Source: Occallatibacter riparius
GTDB lineage: Bacteria; Acidobacteriota; Terriglobia; Terriglobales; Acidobacteriaceae
Direction of reading: 5' to 3'
Length of the DNA stretch: 64,000 nucleotides
Assembly (NCBI RefSeq): GCF_025264625.1
Contig: NZ_CP093313.1
Span: forward strand, 372,001-436,000
In this document: positions 24,669 through 32,307 of the stretch, piece by piece
How positions within the stretch are numbered: position 1 is the stretch's first letter
How the letters are laid out: each line of letters starts with the position of its first letter
The notes under the pieces: generated by a model
What the model saw: the letters and a program-made list of their open reading frames with translations, nothing else
The model's database searches: none
What the model was told of the DNA's origin: nothing
Translations under genes and position numbers: made by a program

Positions 24669-24821
24669 CTAGGGCTGGATTACCCCTTCGCGAACCGCAT
24701 AGCGGACCAGACCAGCGGTATCGTGAATGTTGAGCTTCTCCATGATTTTCGCTCGATGCGATTCGGCTGACTTCGTACTGATCCCTAACATCGAGGCGAT
24801 CTCCTCTGCCGGCCGAAGATA
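24669..24821 (-). pseudogene. C-terminal LuxR-type DNA-binding fragment of a NarL-family response regulator
   Basis: On the minus strand the frame reads RPAEEIASMLGISTKSAESH, then RAKIMEKLNIHDTAGLVRYA and VREGVIQP before TAG. This is the helix-turn-helix and final helices of NarL/UhpA-type regulators, very well preserved. A TAA stop lies directly upstream of the fragment, and no receiver domain or first half of the DNA-binding domain is found, so the gene is truncated. The intact motif suggests the loss is recent. Confidence 0.65.
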
Positions 24822-24952
24822 TTAGCTCGATAAATGGGGTGAAGGAGGCTAATCCGAGGTATTCGGGAGAATATGGAGACTTAGGCCCATTTATGACAAG
24901 TGGCTCAAAGCTAATCTATTTAGCTGATTATGCGGATTTTGCTTTGACGGGA

Positions 24953-25046
24953 TGGCGGAGAGAGGGGGATTCGAACCCCCGATACAGGTTTTAGCCCGTA
25001 TAACGGTTTAGCAAACCGCCGCCTTCAGCCACTCGGCCATCTCTCC
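24953..25046 (-). tRNA. tRNA-Ser (anticodon GCT)
   Basis: The minus strand folds as a class II tRNA: acceptor GGAGAGA paired with TCTCTCC, D arm with GCCGAGTGG, anticodon loop TTGCTAA giving GCT, a long variable arm, and the T loop GGTTCGAATCC. The discriminator base is G, as expected for serine tRNA, and CCA is encoded at 24955-24953. It decodes AGC and AGU codons. It stands alone between the decayed genes and the molybdenum cofactor genes. Confidence 0.97.
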
Positions 25047-25163
25047 AAGTCTGTTTGGATTATACCGGGAAGTTGGAGGTTCGTCGCGCAAGAGCTTGGT
25101 TTTCGTTGTCGCTCCGAGAAATGGCTGTGCAGATGTGTTGCCGGTCGATCAGACGAGCGCACA

Positions 25164-25655
25164 CTATGCTCGGGCGCCTTCACGGGCAAAGTCGCCGGAT
25201 TTGCCGCCGGTTTTCGCTTCGAGCTGGATATGGCGAATCACGATTCCTTTATCGAGGGCCTTGGTCATGTCGTAGATGGTGAGAGCGGCGATCGAGGCTG
25301 CGGTCAGGGCTTCCATTTCTACTCCAGTGGGGCTTACGGTCGCTGCAGTGGCGGTGATGCGGACGCCTTCGCCCTCAATCTGAGCCTGCACGTCGACATG
25401 CGTCAGCGGGAGTGGGTGGCACATCGGGATGAGTTCCGAGGTGCGCTTGGCCGCCTGGATGCCAGCGAAACGGGCGACTTCGAGGGGGTCGCCTTTGGGG
25501 TTCTGGGGGAGTACGGCGAGAACTGCAGCGGAGAGTTCGACGAACGCGGAGGCGGTGGCGGTGCGGCGGGTGGGCAGTTTGGCGCTGACGTCGACCATGG
25601 AGGCCTGGCCGGCGTCGTCGTAGTGAGAGAGCTTGGGCTGATTCTTGTCGGGCAT
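25164..25655 (-). CDS. moaC: Cyclic pyranopterin monophosphate synthase MoaC
   Basis: A 163-residue enzyme for the second step of molybdenum cofactor synthesis, forming cyclic pyranopterin monophosphate from the MoaA product. Signatures are MVDVSAK near the N-terminus, [14 protein letters not shown] and the active-site region [20 protein letters not shown], with the catalytic lysine in TKA. ATG at 25655 gives the normal family length; the upstream extension would overlap moeA. It is seven bases after moeA on the same strand. The C-terminus [13 protein letters not shown] is somewhat longer than in E. coli. Confidence 0.95.
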   Translation of the reverse strand: MPDKNQPKLSHYDDAGQASMVDVSAKLPTRRTATASAFVELSAAVLAVLPQNPKGDPLEVARFAGIQAAKRTSELIPMCHPLPLTHVDVQAQIEGEGVRITATAATVSPTGVEMEALTAASIAALTIYDMTKALDKGIVIRHIQLEAKTGGKSGDFAREGARA

Positions 25656-25662
25656 AGGTCCT

Positions 25663-26904
25663 CTATATAGGAAGGATGCGGGCGATGTCGCCGGCGGGTA
25701 TGCGGTCGATTCCTTCGGGTACGAAGATGAAACAGTTGGCGCGTGCGAATGCAGCCAAGTCACCGGAGCCCTGCCAGGGCACCGGCGCAACCTCTGGGAG
25801 ATGGCAGGAGAGCGGATCAGATTTGAAGGCTGCCGGGATGAAGCGGGTCAGGTTTGGCTTGCCTTTGGCGTCGCGGGAGAGCTGAGCGGCGGAGAATAAA
25901 GGTGCGAGCAGGTGGTTTCCGGCCAGGGCACGGAGGACGGCCGAGCCGAAGAGGAGAAATGTCGCGGCGGAGGAGATGGGATTGCCGGGCAGGCCGAAAA
26001 AGGCGAGCGGTGATTTGGCTCGCGGAATCTCGCCAAAGACCAAGGGCTTGCCGGGCTGGATGCGGACTCCAGTGAAATGGAAATGGGCACCGAGGCTGGC
26101 GAGGACCGGCTCGACGAGGTCGAATTTTCCGGCGGAGACGCCACCGGAGATGAGGAGCATGTCGGCTTCGATGCCTTTGCGGAGAGCGGACCCGAGGGCG
26201 GCGGTGTTGTCTTTTGCAGCGGGTAGTATCCAGGGTTCGCCGCCGTTCTGCGCCACCAGAGCGGCGAGCATGGAAGCGTTGGAGTTGCGAATCTGGCTGG
26301 AGCCGGGAGTTGTGTCGACGGGGACGAGCTCGTCGCCTGTAGTGAGGATGGCCACCCGGGGGCGGACGAAGACCTCAAGGTGAGCGTAGCCGCAGGTGGC
26401 GGCGGCGGCGATCTGGGAGGGGCCGAGCCGAGTTCCGGTGGGGATGAGTTCCTCGCCGGCGTGGGCTTCGGCGGCGGCGGGAACTACGTTTTCGCCGGGG
26501 TCGAGCGTGCGGCCTTTGATGAGACGGACCTTTTTGCCGTCCTGCTCGACGTGTTCGAGCATGGCGACGGCGTCGGCGCCCTCGGGGACGGCGGCGCCGG
26601 TCATGATCTCCCAGGCGGAGGCGGTGGGGAGCGGACCGGCGGGGGGCTCTCCTGCGCGGATGGAACCGGCGACTTGGAGCCATTTGTGGGCGGAGGCTTC
26701 GGCGGCGCGGACGGCGAAACCGTCGCGGGTAGAGCGCTGGAAAGCGGGCATGTCACGGTCGGCGCGGACCGGCTGGGCGAGGATGCAGCCGTAGGTGGAG
26801 TCGAGCGCGAGGCGCTCCGTGCGGGGGTGGCAAGCGAGGAGGTTCGAGGCGTAGTCGTAGACGACGCGAGCGGCTTCAGGGAAGCTCGGAACGGCTGAGG
26901 CCAT
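25663..26904 (-). CDS. moeA: Molybdopterin molybdotransferase MoeA
   Basis: A 413-residue enzyme that inserts molybdate into adenylylated molybdopterin. Domain signs are [32 protein letters not shown], the [13 protein letters not shown] loop and [17 protein letters not shown] at 26904 gives a protein of normal length starting [15 protein letters not shown]; the extra 36 upstream residues possible in the frame have no family character. It forms a two-gene unit with moaC. Other cofactor genes (moaA, moaE, mogA) are not in the window, so the pathway is split. The region upstream to 27188 holds no gene. Confidence 0.95.
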   Translation of the reverse strand: MASAVPSFPEAARVVYDYASNLLACHPRTERLALDSTYGCILAQPVRADRDMPAFQRSTRDGFAVRAAEASAHKWLQVAGSIRAGEPPAGPLPTASAWEIMTGAAVPEGADAVAMLEHVEQDGKKVRLIKGRTLDPGENVVPAAAEAHAGEELIPTGTRLGPSQIAAAATCGYAHLEVFVRPRVAILTTGDELVPVDTTPGSSQIRNSNASMLAALVAQNGGEPWILPAAKDNTAALGSALRKGIEADMLLISGGVSAGKFDLVEPVLASLGAHFHFTGVRIQPGKPLVFGEIPRAKSPLAFFGLPGNPISSAATFLLFGSAVLRALAGNHLLAPLFSAAQLSRDAKGKPNLTRFIPAAFKSDPLSCHLPEVAPVPWQGSGDLAAFARANCFIFVPEGIDRIPAGDIARILPI

Positions 26905-27188
26905 GATCTGGATTGTAGTTGGGCGGGCCTTGGCCGACGGGCTGCTTGGTGGGTAATGCTTATAGTTGTTTATAGCCAATAATTTGAATCCATGGTACGA
27001 CTGAAATTTCAACGGCTACATCGTTTCTGGTACGGCGGGGGCGGGGGTACCATCCTGCCGCCGCCCCTGAGGCTTCGGTTCCCGGCGCTTATTGCCAGCG
27101 GCATTTTTGGCAGGTGCGGGTAGTCAGGGGGCGATGCGAGATAGGTGATGGGCACTGTCTGGAACAGATTTCAGTCAAGGCTGGCAGA

Positions 27189-28370
27189 TTATCTCGAGTG
27201 TACCCCCGGCTCCGGTTCCGTGCCGAACGCGTCGCGGATCATGTCATATGGATGCGCCGCCAGAATAATGCTCCTCACTCTATCGCTGCGCCGCTCAAAA
27301 CATAGATAAAGCAAATAGCAGATACCGAAGGTTAGCGTCAGCACTGCGGAGACGACCATCCATGCTCTCAAGTCATGTGCCCGAACAAAGCCCCGCGAAG
27401 CGAACAGGGCGCAAAAGAACACCAGTATAGGGAGATGCGTCAGGTAAAGCGTGTACGACATGTTTGACACGCCCTTGGCTGCTTTCACGTAAAGGCTTCC
27501 TTCGTTCGCCGGATCGGTTTTATGCAGAATTACGTAACATAGCATTGCGCAGACGCAGCCTTCAATGAGATCGGAAGCGAACAGGTTCCACTTCGCTGCC
27601 CACAGGACCATCGACACAACGAAGAGCAACGCCACTCCGACTTGAGTCAACCGTCGCGCCTGTTCCGACGAGAGCTTCTTCGGAGCCAGTTGCAGCGCCG
27701 CACCCATCAACCAGATGAGAAAGTAGGCTGAAATCCGGTGACCAACAAAGAACCCCGCGCCAATCAGTAGAGCCGCATTCAGCATCCGGGTAGGCAGGGA
27801 GAACCGGGAACTTAACGCACTTAGAGCCAACGGGAAAGCGACATAGAACCAGAACTCGTAGGAAAGCGTCCAAAGCGCACCGTTCGACCCGAGAGGCTCC
27901 ACGAGTATCTTTTGCAGGAAGAAAAGACAGCCGCAGAATGTCCACGCATTGAGTGAACTCAGGATTCCCGTGGAGATGAAACTTTCCCAGTGGGGACGGC
28001 CATACGGGCTGTCTAGCCCAAAAAAATGCAACCCGGTCAGATCGAGCGCAAGGGTTACAAGAAGCGCTGGGAGCAGCACTATCCATAATCGGGTGAGCCG
28101 CTGGATGGCATATGTTCTCCAAGTCCAGATGCGATTCTTCCAATTACGCAGCACGCCGCCTCCCACAAAATATCCGCTCAGGACAAAAAACACGATCACC
28201 GCTTCGTGTGCAGGGCTGGTGAACTCGGAGGGATTCCTTCCAGCCGCCGCGCCATGCTTCAGCACTGAGCCGATAAACAGCCCCTTGGCGTGCATGACGA
28301 AAACGGTCACGGCGGCCAGTGCGCGTATCGCGTCCAGATCGACCGAGAATTTGGCTTTACTTCTTGCCAT
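27189..28370 (-). CDS. Acyltransferase family 3 membrane protein
   Basis: A protein of 393 residues with about ten membrane helices, of the family that O-acylates (often O-acetylates) cell-surface glycans, lipopolysaccharide or exported sugars. The N-terminal signature LDAIRALAAVTVFVMHAKG includes the conserved catalytic-region His, and the later FFVLSGYFVGGG matches the FFVLSGF motif. The ATG at 28370 places the first helix correctly; the frame extends 20 residues further upstream with no support. The gene stands alone, and its acceptor is unknown. Confidence 0.88.
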   Translation of the reverse strand: MARSKAKFSVDLDAIRALAAVTVFVMHAKGLFIGSVLKHGAAAGRNPSEFTSPAHEAVIVFFVLSGYFVGGGVLRNWKNRIWTWRTYAIQRLTRLWIVLLPALLVTLALDLTGLHFFGLDSPYGRPHWESFISTGILSSLNAWTFCGCLFFLQKILVEPLGSNGALWTLSYEFWFYVAFPLALSALSSRFSLPTRMLNAALLIGAGFFVGHRISAYFLIWLMGAALQLAPKKLSSEQARRLTQVGVALLFVVSMVLWAAKWNLFASDLIEGCVCAMLCYVILHKTDPANEGSLYVKAAKGVSNMSYTLYLTHLPILVFFCALFASRGFVRAHDLRAWMVVSAVLTLTFGICYLLYLCFERRSDRVRSIILAAHPYDMIRDAFGTEPEPGVHSR

Positions 28371-28644
28371 TTTGTAGCCTGTACCCCTCTGACGCTTGCC
28401 CTTTGCGGGCCGCTCTGGGTGGTGATTCACTCTTTACCGGACTTCCCATGGTAGTCGCGTGCTGATCGAAGTCCGGACGCAACTCTGCGCTCAGCCCTAT
28501 TGCGCTGGCCGAGGAACAGAGTAGTCCGGAATGCAGTCTGCGGCTGTGACAGGACTCACGGGTCGGTGTGATGATGGTGGGCCCGATCGACATTCTCTGT
28601 TGGAACTCCGATCGAGCGCGCGGGGGATGGAGCTTACTTTCCGG

Positions 28645-31353
28645 TTACTCCTGACGTAACGGGATGACTGGGTCAACTCGCCCGGATCGCCGAGCCGGGA
28701 GATAGCAGGCCAGCAGGCCGACCATGAAGAGAATGCCCAGGGCTCCTGCGGCGATTCGCGGGTCGGACTGGCTGTGCTGAATGCTTCGCGACACCGGGTC
28801 CATGCTCGCTGCCATCACGTGCATTGCCAGCACTGCTAACGCAATGCCCATACAAGATCCTATTGAGATCAGCGCCGCGCCTTCAGCCATGATCATGCGC
28901 AGAATGTCTCGTGAGCGAGCTCCTAAGGCGAGCCGGATACCGATTTCGTGCATGCGGCTTGAAACCGAATAGGCCGTGACGCCACCAAGTCCCACGCTCG
29001 CCAGCACCAAGCCAAACGCTCCTATCAGTCCGTAGCTCCATAGCCCGATCTTGACAATGAACATGAGCTGCTCGATCCAGTCCGGCATCGTCTTCACGTT
29101 GAACGTTGTGAGCTTTGGATCGATCGCCGCGATCTGGGCACGGACGATCGTTGCAGCATCGACACCAGGAGTGGTGCGAGTTGCCAGGGTGATGCCCTGA
29201 AACGTTGGCCTGGCGAAGTCTACCTGCGTCATCGGCAGGTAGATGGCGGGGCCAGGGCGTTCGATCGGAGTATCCAGCACATCGGCCGCGACACCAACAA
29301 CCTCGTAAGTTTCGTCGCGCGATGCCATTCTGTAGTCAGCGGCCGAGCCGTTGAATAATCCGAATGCTGCACCGCTCTTGCTCACGAGAGTAAGCCGTCG
29401 TCCGATGGGGTCGGCGGTTCTCGATAGGCTTTGCGCCAGAGCCTCACTCACCACGATCGAGTGCCGACCAGGTTTCTCGTCATCACTCGTCAGGCCACGG
29501 CCACGAACGATGCTGATTCCCATGGTCTGAAAATAGCCGGACCCTACGATGTACTCCGTGGCTTGATCGACTCGCCTCGAACCGTCCGTATCTGTGGTGA
29601 AAGTCACTCTCCCGCTGGGCTGCATCGGAATCGCCTCCGTCCATGTGGCAGAGACGAATCCGGGCAAACCCTTCACATGCTCCAGCAGCTTGGGATAGAG
29701 CTCCTTCGCCTGTTCGGCGCTGTACCCATCGCGAACGGGGTCAATGGAAACGAGCTGAACGTTGCGGGCATCGAATCCGGATGCGTGAAGCATTGTGCGC
29801 TCCATGCCGAAGACGATGTAGCCAATGACCAAGAGCAGGGTGAGGGATGCGGCCATTTGCGAGACGACCAGCAAATTTCGGGCACTAAACGCCCGCCGTC
29901 TTCTTATCTGGAGGTTGCCGCCCTCTTTCAGCGCAGGCACGAGTTCGGACCGCGTCGCTTGAATTGCCGGCAAGAGGCCGATCGCAAGTCCCGTGAGGGC
30001 CGTGAGTCCGATTGTGAAAACTAATACGCGCCAATCCACCTCTACGTTGAAACGGATTGGCATGGCATGCGGAAGGCGTAGCTGAGACAGCATGTGCATC
30101 AGCCAACATGTAAGCGCAAAGCCGAGAGTTCCTGCGCCGGAGGCGATCAGCAGACTTTCGATGATGAGTTGGCGTATGAGACGCGCCCGGCTGGCGCCCA
30201 ATGACAGTTGCACGGCAACCTCGCGGCGTCGATCGAGAGAGCGCGCAAGAAGCATATTCACGACATTCGAGCAAGCGATCAGCGAGAGAAGTGAGATGAC
30301 CACCATCGGGAGAAAAGTAAATAAGGCGCGGTCCTTTTCCCGCGTCGGGATCAGCTTGCCGCCGGTAGCAACCGAGACGAGGCGATCACTTTCAACTGCC
30401 GGTTGTCCGCTATCTCGGAGTATCTGCCGCTGGATGGCGTCCAAAGCGGTCTCGATCTGCGAAGGCTTTACGCCCTGTCTTCGTCTGCCGATAAATTGGA
30501 ACATCGCCACTTGCGGCCGTTCCAATGCGTCGTCTGACAATTCCGGTGCTACCGCAAGCCCCCCGGGAACTGGCAGCCAGAGGTCTGCAACGTACATCAT
30601 TGGCGAAGCGCCTTGGAATCCGACGGGCACTACGCCTACGATCGTGCACTGCTTGCCATTGATGTGAATCGGCCTGCCGATCACGTCCGGATCAGAGCCG
30701 AGATTGCTTTTCCAGTAACGATCGCTGACAACGATTGATGGAGTTCCACGCGCTAATTCATCCTGTGCATCCAGGAGACGTCCTAACTCCGCCGTGACTC
30801 CCAGTGTCGTGAAATATGTTGGCGTGACGATGTGTCCCCAGATTCTCTCGGTGTGCCCGTTTGAGTTTACTCCGAATGGAACCGGAGCGACGTAGGCCGC
30901 AGTGGAAGAGAACAGATTGGTCTGGTCGCGGATGCGACGGTACGCAGGATACGAGACGGGTTGCTGTAAGGTGACCAGGTCATCGGCCTGGCCCACTCCG
31001 GGCACATCGCGCAAGATGGTTCCGTTCAATTCGCTGAAGAAGGCGGAACCCGCACAGATCGCAAGGCTCATCGAGACGACCGCAACGAAGGTGAAGGCCG
31101 GCTTTCGGATCAGGAGCCGCAGCTCGTAGCGAACGTCCCATGCAATTTCTCGCAGGTGCGCGACGGCGAGTTGGGCCGCAAGATCAGCGAAAAGGGCCAC
31201 GAGTCCTGCCAGGCTTTGACGCCGCATTGAGGCGGCCGCCCCTTCAGTAGTCTCAAGCATTTCGTGCTCGAATGCACAGCGGAAACGGTGCGGAAAGAAT
31301 CGCAGCAGACGCCGATAGAGGCTAACGACGAATCCAGCCGAGCGCGCATTCAT
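28645..31353 (-). CDS. ADOP-type ABC permease (duplicated FtsX/MacB-like), PadR-linked
   Basis: A protein of 902 residues of the acidobacterial duplicated orphan permease type. After an N-terminal helix region (SLYRRLLRFFPHRFRCAFE), it has a membrane helix, a MacB-like periplasmic domain (residues 100-330), an FtsX domain, a second periplasmic domain and a second FtsX domain ending YLPARRSGRVDPVIPLRQE. No ATPase is encoded nearby, which is typical of this class; the partner ATPase, if any, is elsewhere. The start is coupled to the PadR gene (stop 31357, SD GGAGG within the PadR 3' end). The substrate is unknown. Confidence 0.92.
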   Translation of the reverse strand: MNARSAGFVVSLYRRLLRFFPHRFRCAFEHEMLETTEGAAASMRRQSLAGLVALFADLAAQLAVAHLREIAWDVRYELRLLIRKPAFTFVAVVSMSLAICAGSAFFSELNGTILRDVPGVGQADDLVTLQQPVSYPAYRRIRDQTNLFSSTAAYVAPVPFGVNSNGHTERIWGHIVTPTYFTTLGVTAELGRLLDAQDELARGTPSIVVSDRYWKSNLGSDPDVIGRPIHINGKQCTIVGVVPVGFQGASPMMYVADLWLPVPGGLAVAPELSDDALERPQVAMFQFIGRRRQGVKPSQIETALDAIQRQILRDSGQPAVESDRLVSVATGGKLIPTREKDRALFTFLPMVVISLLSLIACSNVVNMLLARSLDRRREVAVQLSLGASRARLIRQLIIESLLIASGAGTLGFALTCWLMHMLSQLRLPHAMPIRFNVEVDWRVLVFTIGLTALTGLAIGLLPAIQATRSELVPALKEGGNLQIRRRRAFSARNLLVVSQMAASLTLLLVIGYIVFGMERTMLHASGFDARNVQLVSIDPVRDGYSAEQAKELYPKLLEHVKGLPGFVSATWTEAIPMQPSGRVTFTTDTDGSRRVDQATEYIVGSGYFQTMGISIVRGRGLTSDDEKPGRHSIVVSEALAQSLSRTADPIGRRLTLVSKSGAAFGLFNGSAADYRMASRDETYEVVGVAADVLDTPIERPGPAIYLPMTQVDFARPTFQGITLATRTTPGVDAATIVRAQIAAIDPKLTTFNVKTMPDWIEQLMFIVKIGLWSYGLIGAFGLVLASVGLGGVTAYSVSSRMHEIGIRLALGARSRDILRMIMAEGAALISIGSCMGIALAVLAMHVMAASMDPVSRSIQHSQSDPRIAAGALGILFMVGLLACYLPARRSGRVDPVIPLRQE

Positions 31354-31356
31354 ACA

Positions 31357-31725
31357 TCATGCCTCCGATTCGGCGGCCCGGCGCTTGGCGCGGATTACGC
31401 GAACCAGATCCTCAAGGCGTACACATTCAGCAGCCAACACGCGTCGCCCCAACGGAGTTAGCCGGTAGTAGCGACGCCGTGCATCATCCTCGTCCGCCGA
31501 AGGTCGGCGGTTTGCCTCTGCAATCAAACTCGCATCGAGCAGACGCTCCAATGTGCCGTAGAGCGTCGCCGGCCACAGCCGAACCTTCCCATCTGTGCGC
31601 TCCAGTACCTCCTGCATGATGGCGTAGCCGTGCTGCTCTTCGTTGGCCAGCGAGAGCAGGACGTGGAACCAATTCGGCTTCAGTGGAAGGAACTTCTGCT
31701 CGAGGCTAGAGTTTGAATCGTTCAT
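31357..31725 (-). CDS. PadR-family transcriptional regulator controlling the ADOP gene
   Basis: A 122-residue PadR protein. Winged-helix features are LANEEQHGYAIMQEVLERTD, WPATLYGTLERLLDASLI and the wing RRRYYRLTPLGRRVLAAE. It is first in a two-gene unit with the ADOP permease, four bases apart. The promoter is unusually clear (31737-31765) and leaves only about five bases of leader before the ATG, with no Shine-Dalgarno sequence, so the message is probably leaderless. A palindrome in the promoter spacer is a likely autoregulatory site. Confidence 0.93.
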   Translation of the reverse strand: MNDSNSSLEQKFLPLKPNWFHVLLSLANEEQHGYAIMQEVLERTDGKVRLWPATLYGTLERLLDASLIAEANRRPSADEDDARRRYYRLTPLGRRVLAAECVRLEDLVRVIRAKRRAAESEA

Positions 31726-31736
31726 TAGCGAGGAAC

Positions 31737-31765
31737 TATATATTACTTACGATATATATCGTCAA
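31737..31765 (-). promoter_or_regulatory. Strong sigma-70 promoter of PadR/ADOP pair 1 with palindromic operator
   Basis: On the minus strand TTGACG (31765-31760) and TATATA (31742-31737) are separated by exactly 17 bases. The perfect palindrome ACGATATATATCGT (31749-31762) covers the end of the -35 box and most of the spacer, so a bound dimer would block polymerase. The start codon lies at 31725, leaving almost no leader. Confidence 0.75.
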
Positions 31766-31908
31766 GCATAGAGCTGATATGACATAGGCATCCAGGCGGC
31801 CCGCGAGGGCAGCGTCTCAGCGGCCGCGAGTCTTCTTCGTGATATCGGGGCAGTTTGCGTGGGGGCCGTGAACGCGGGGCACTCACCTCCCTTTTTTGCT
31901 TTCTTGGG

Positions 31909-31937
31909 TTGACATTCTACCCAAACGGGTAGATGCT
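31909..31937 (+). promoter_or_regulatory. Promoter of PadR/ADOP pair 2 with palindromic operator
   Basis: TTGACA at 31909-31914 is perfect; 17 bases on, GATGCT (or TAGATG with a 15-base spacer) is a poor -10. The spacer holds the inverted repeat TCTACCC-AAAC-GGGTAGA at 31916-31933, which is a likely operator for the PadR encoded just downstream. The ATG at 31946 again leaves a very short leader. The operator differs completely from that of pair 1. Confidence 0.6.
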
Positions 31938-31945
31938 TGGGAAGA

Positions 31946-32305
31946 ATGTCGACCCGAGAGAACAACGACGACCGCATTTCCCTGCTGCAGGGCACCCTTG
32001 ACCTGCTGATCCTCAAAAGCCTTGTCTTCGGTCCGTGCCATGGCCAGGGCATCGCACGATCGATTCAGGCCCAATCAGAAGATGTCTTTCTGGTTGAACA
32101 TGGATCGTTGTATGTGGCTCTGCAAAGGCTTGAAGAGAAGAACTGGGTTCGCGCCAAGTGGGGCGTGAGCGAGAACAACCGCAAGGCCCGCTTCTATTCG
32201 CTCACCGATCAGGGGCGCGAGCAGTTGGCGGAGAAGGCGAGCCAGTGGCGGCGGCTGACGCGCGCGGTGGGCCTGATTCTTGATGGCCAATCCGAGGAGG
32301 CATGA
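31946..32305 (+). CDS. PadR-family transcriptional regulator controlling the second ADOP gene
   Basis: A 119-residue PadR protein with LLQGTLDLLILKSLVFGPCH, the GSLYVALQRLEEKNWV helix and the wing RKARFYSLTDQGREQL, ending in a dimerisation helix. The TTG nine bases further upstream is possible but ATG 31946 is more likely. It is divergent from the first PadR/ADOP pair, 220 bases apart. The downstream permease gene overlaps its stop codon, so regulator and target are one unit. Confidence 0.92.
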   Translation: MSTRENNDDRISLLQGTLDLLILKSLVFGPCHGQGIARSIQAQSEDVFLVEHGSLYVALQRLEEKNWVRAKWGVSENNRKARFYSLTDQGREQLAEKASQWRRLTRAVGLILDGQSEEA

Positions 32306-32307
32306 GC

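Noticed and set aside
26905..27188. Possible molybdenum cofactor riboswitch before moeA
   Set aside because: I could not find the conserved stems of that riboswitch class in this spacer.
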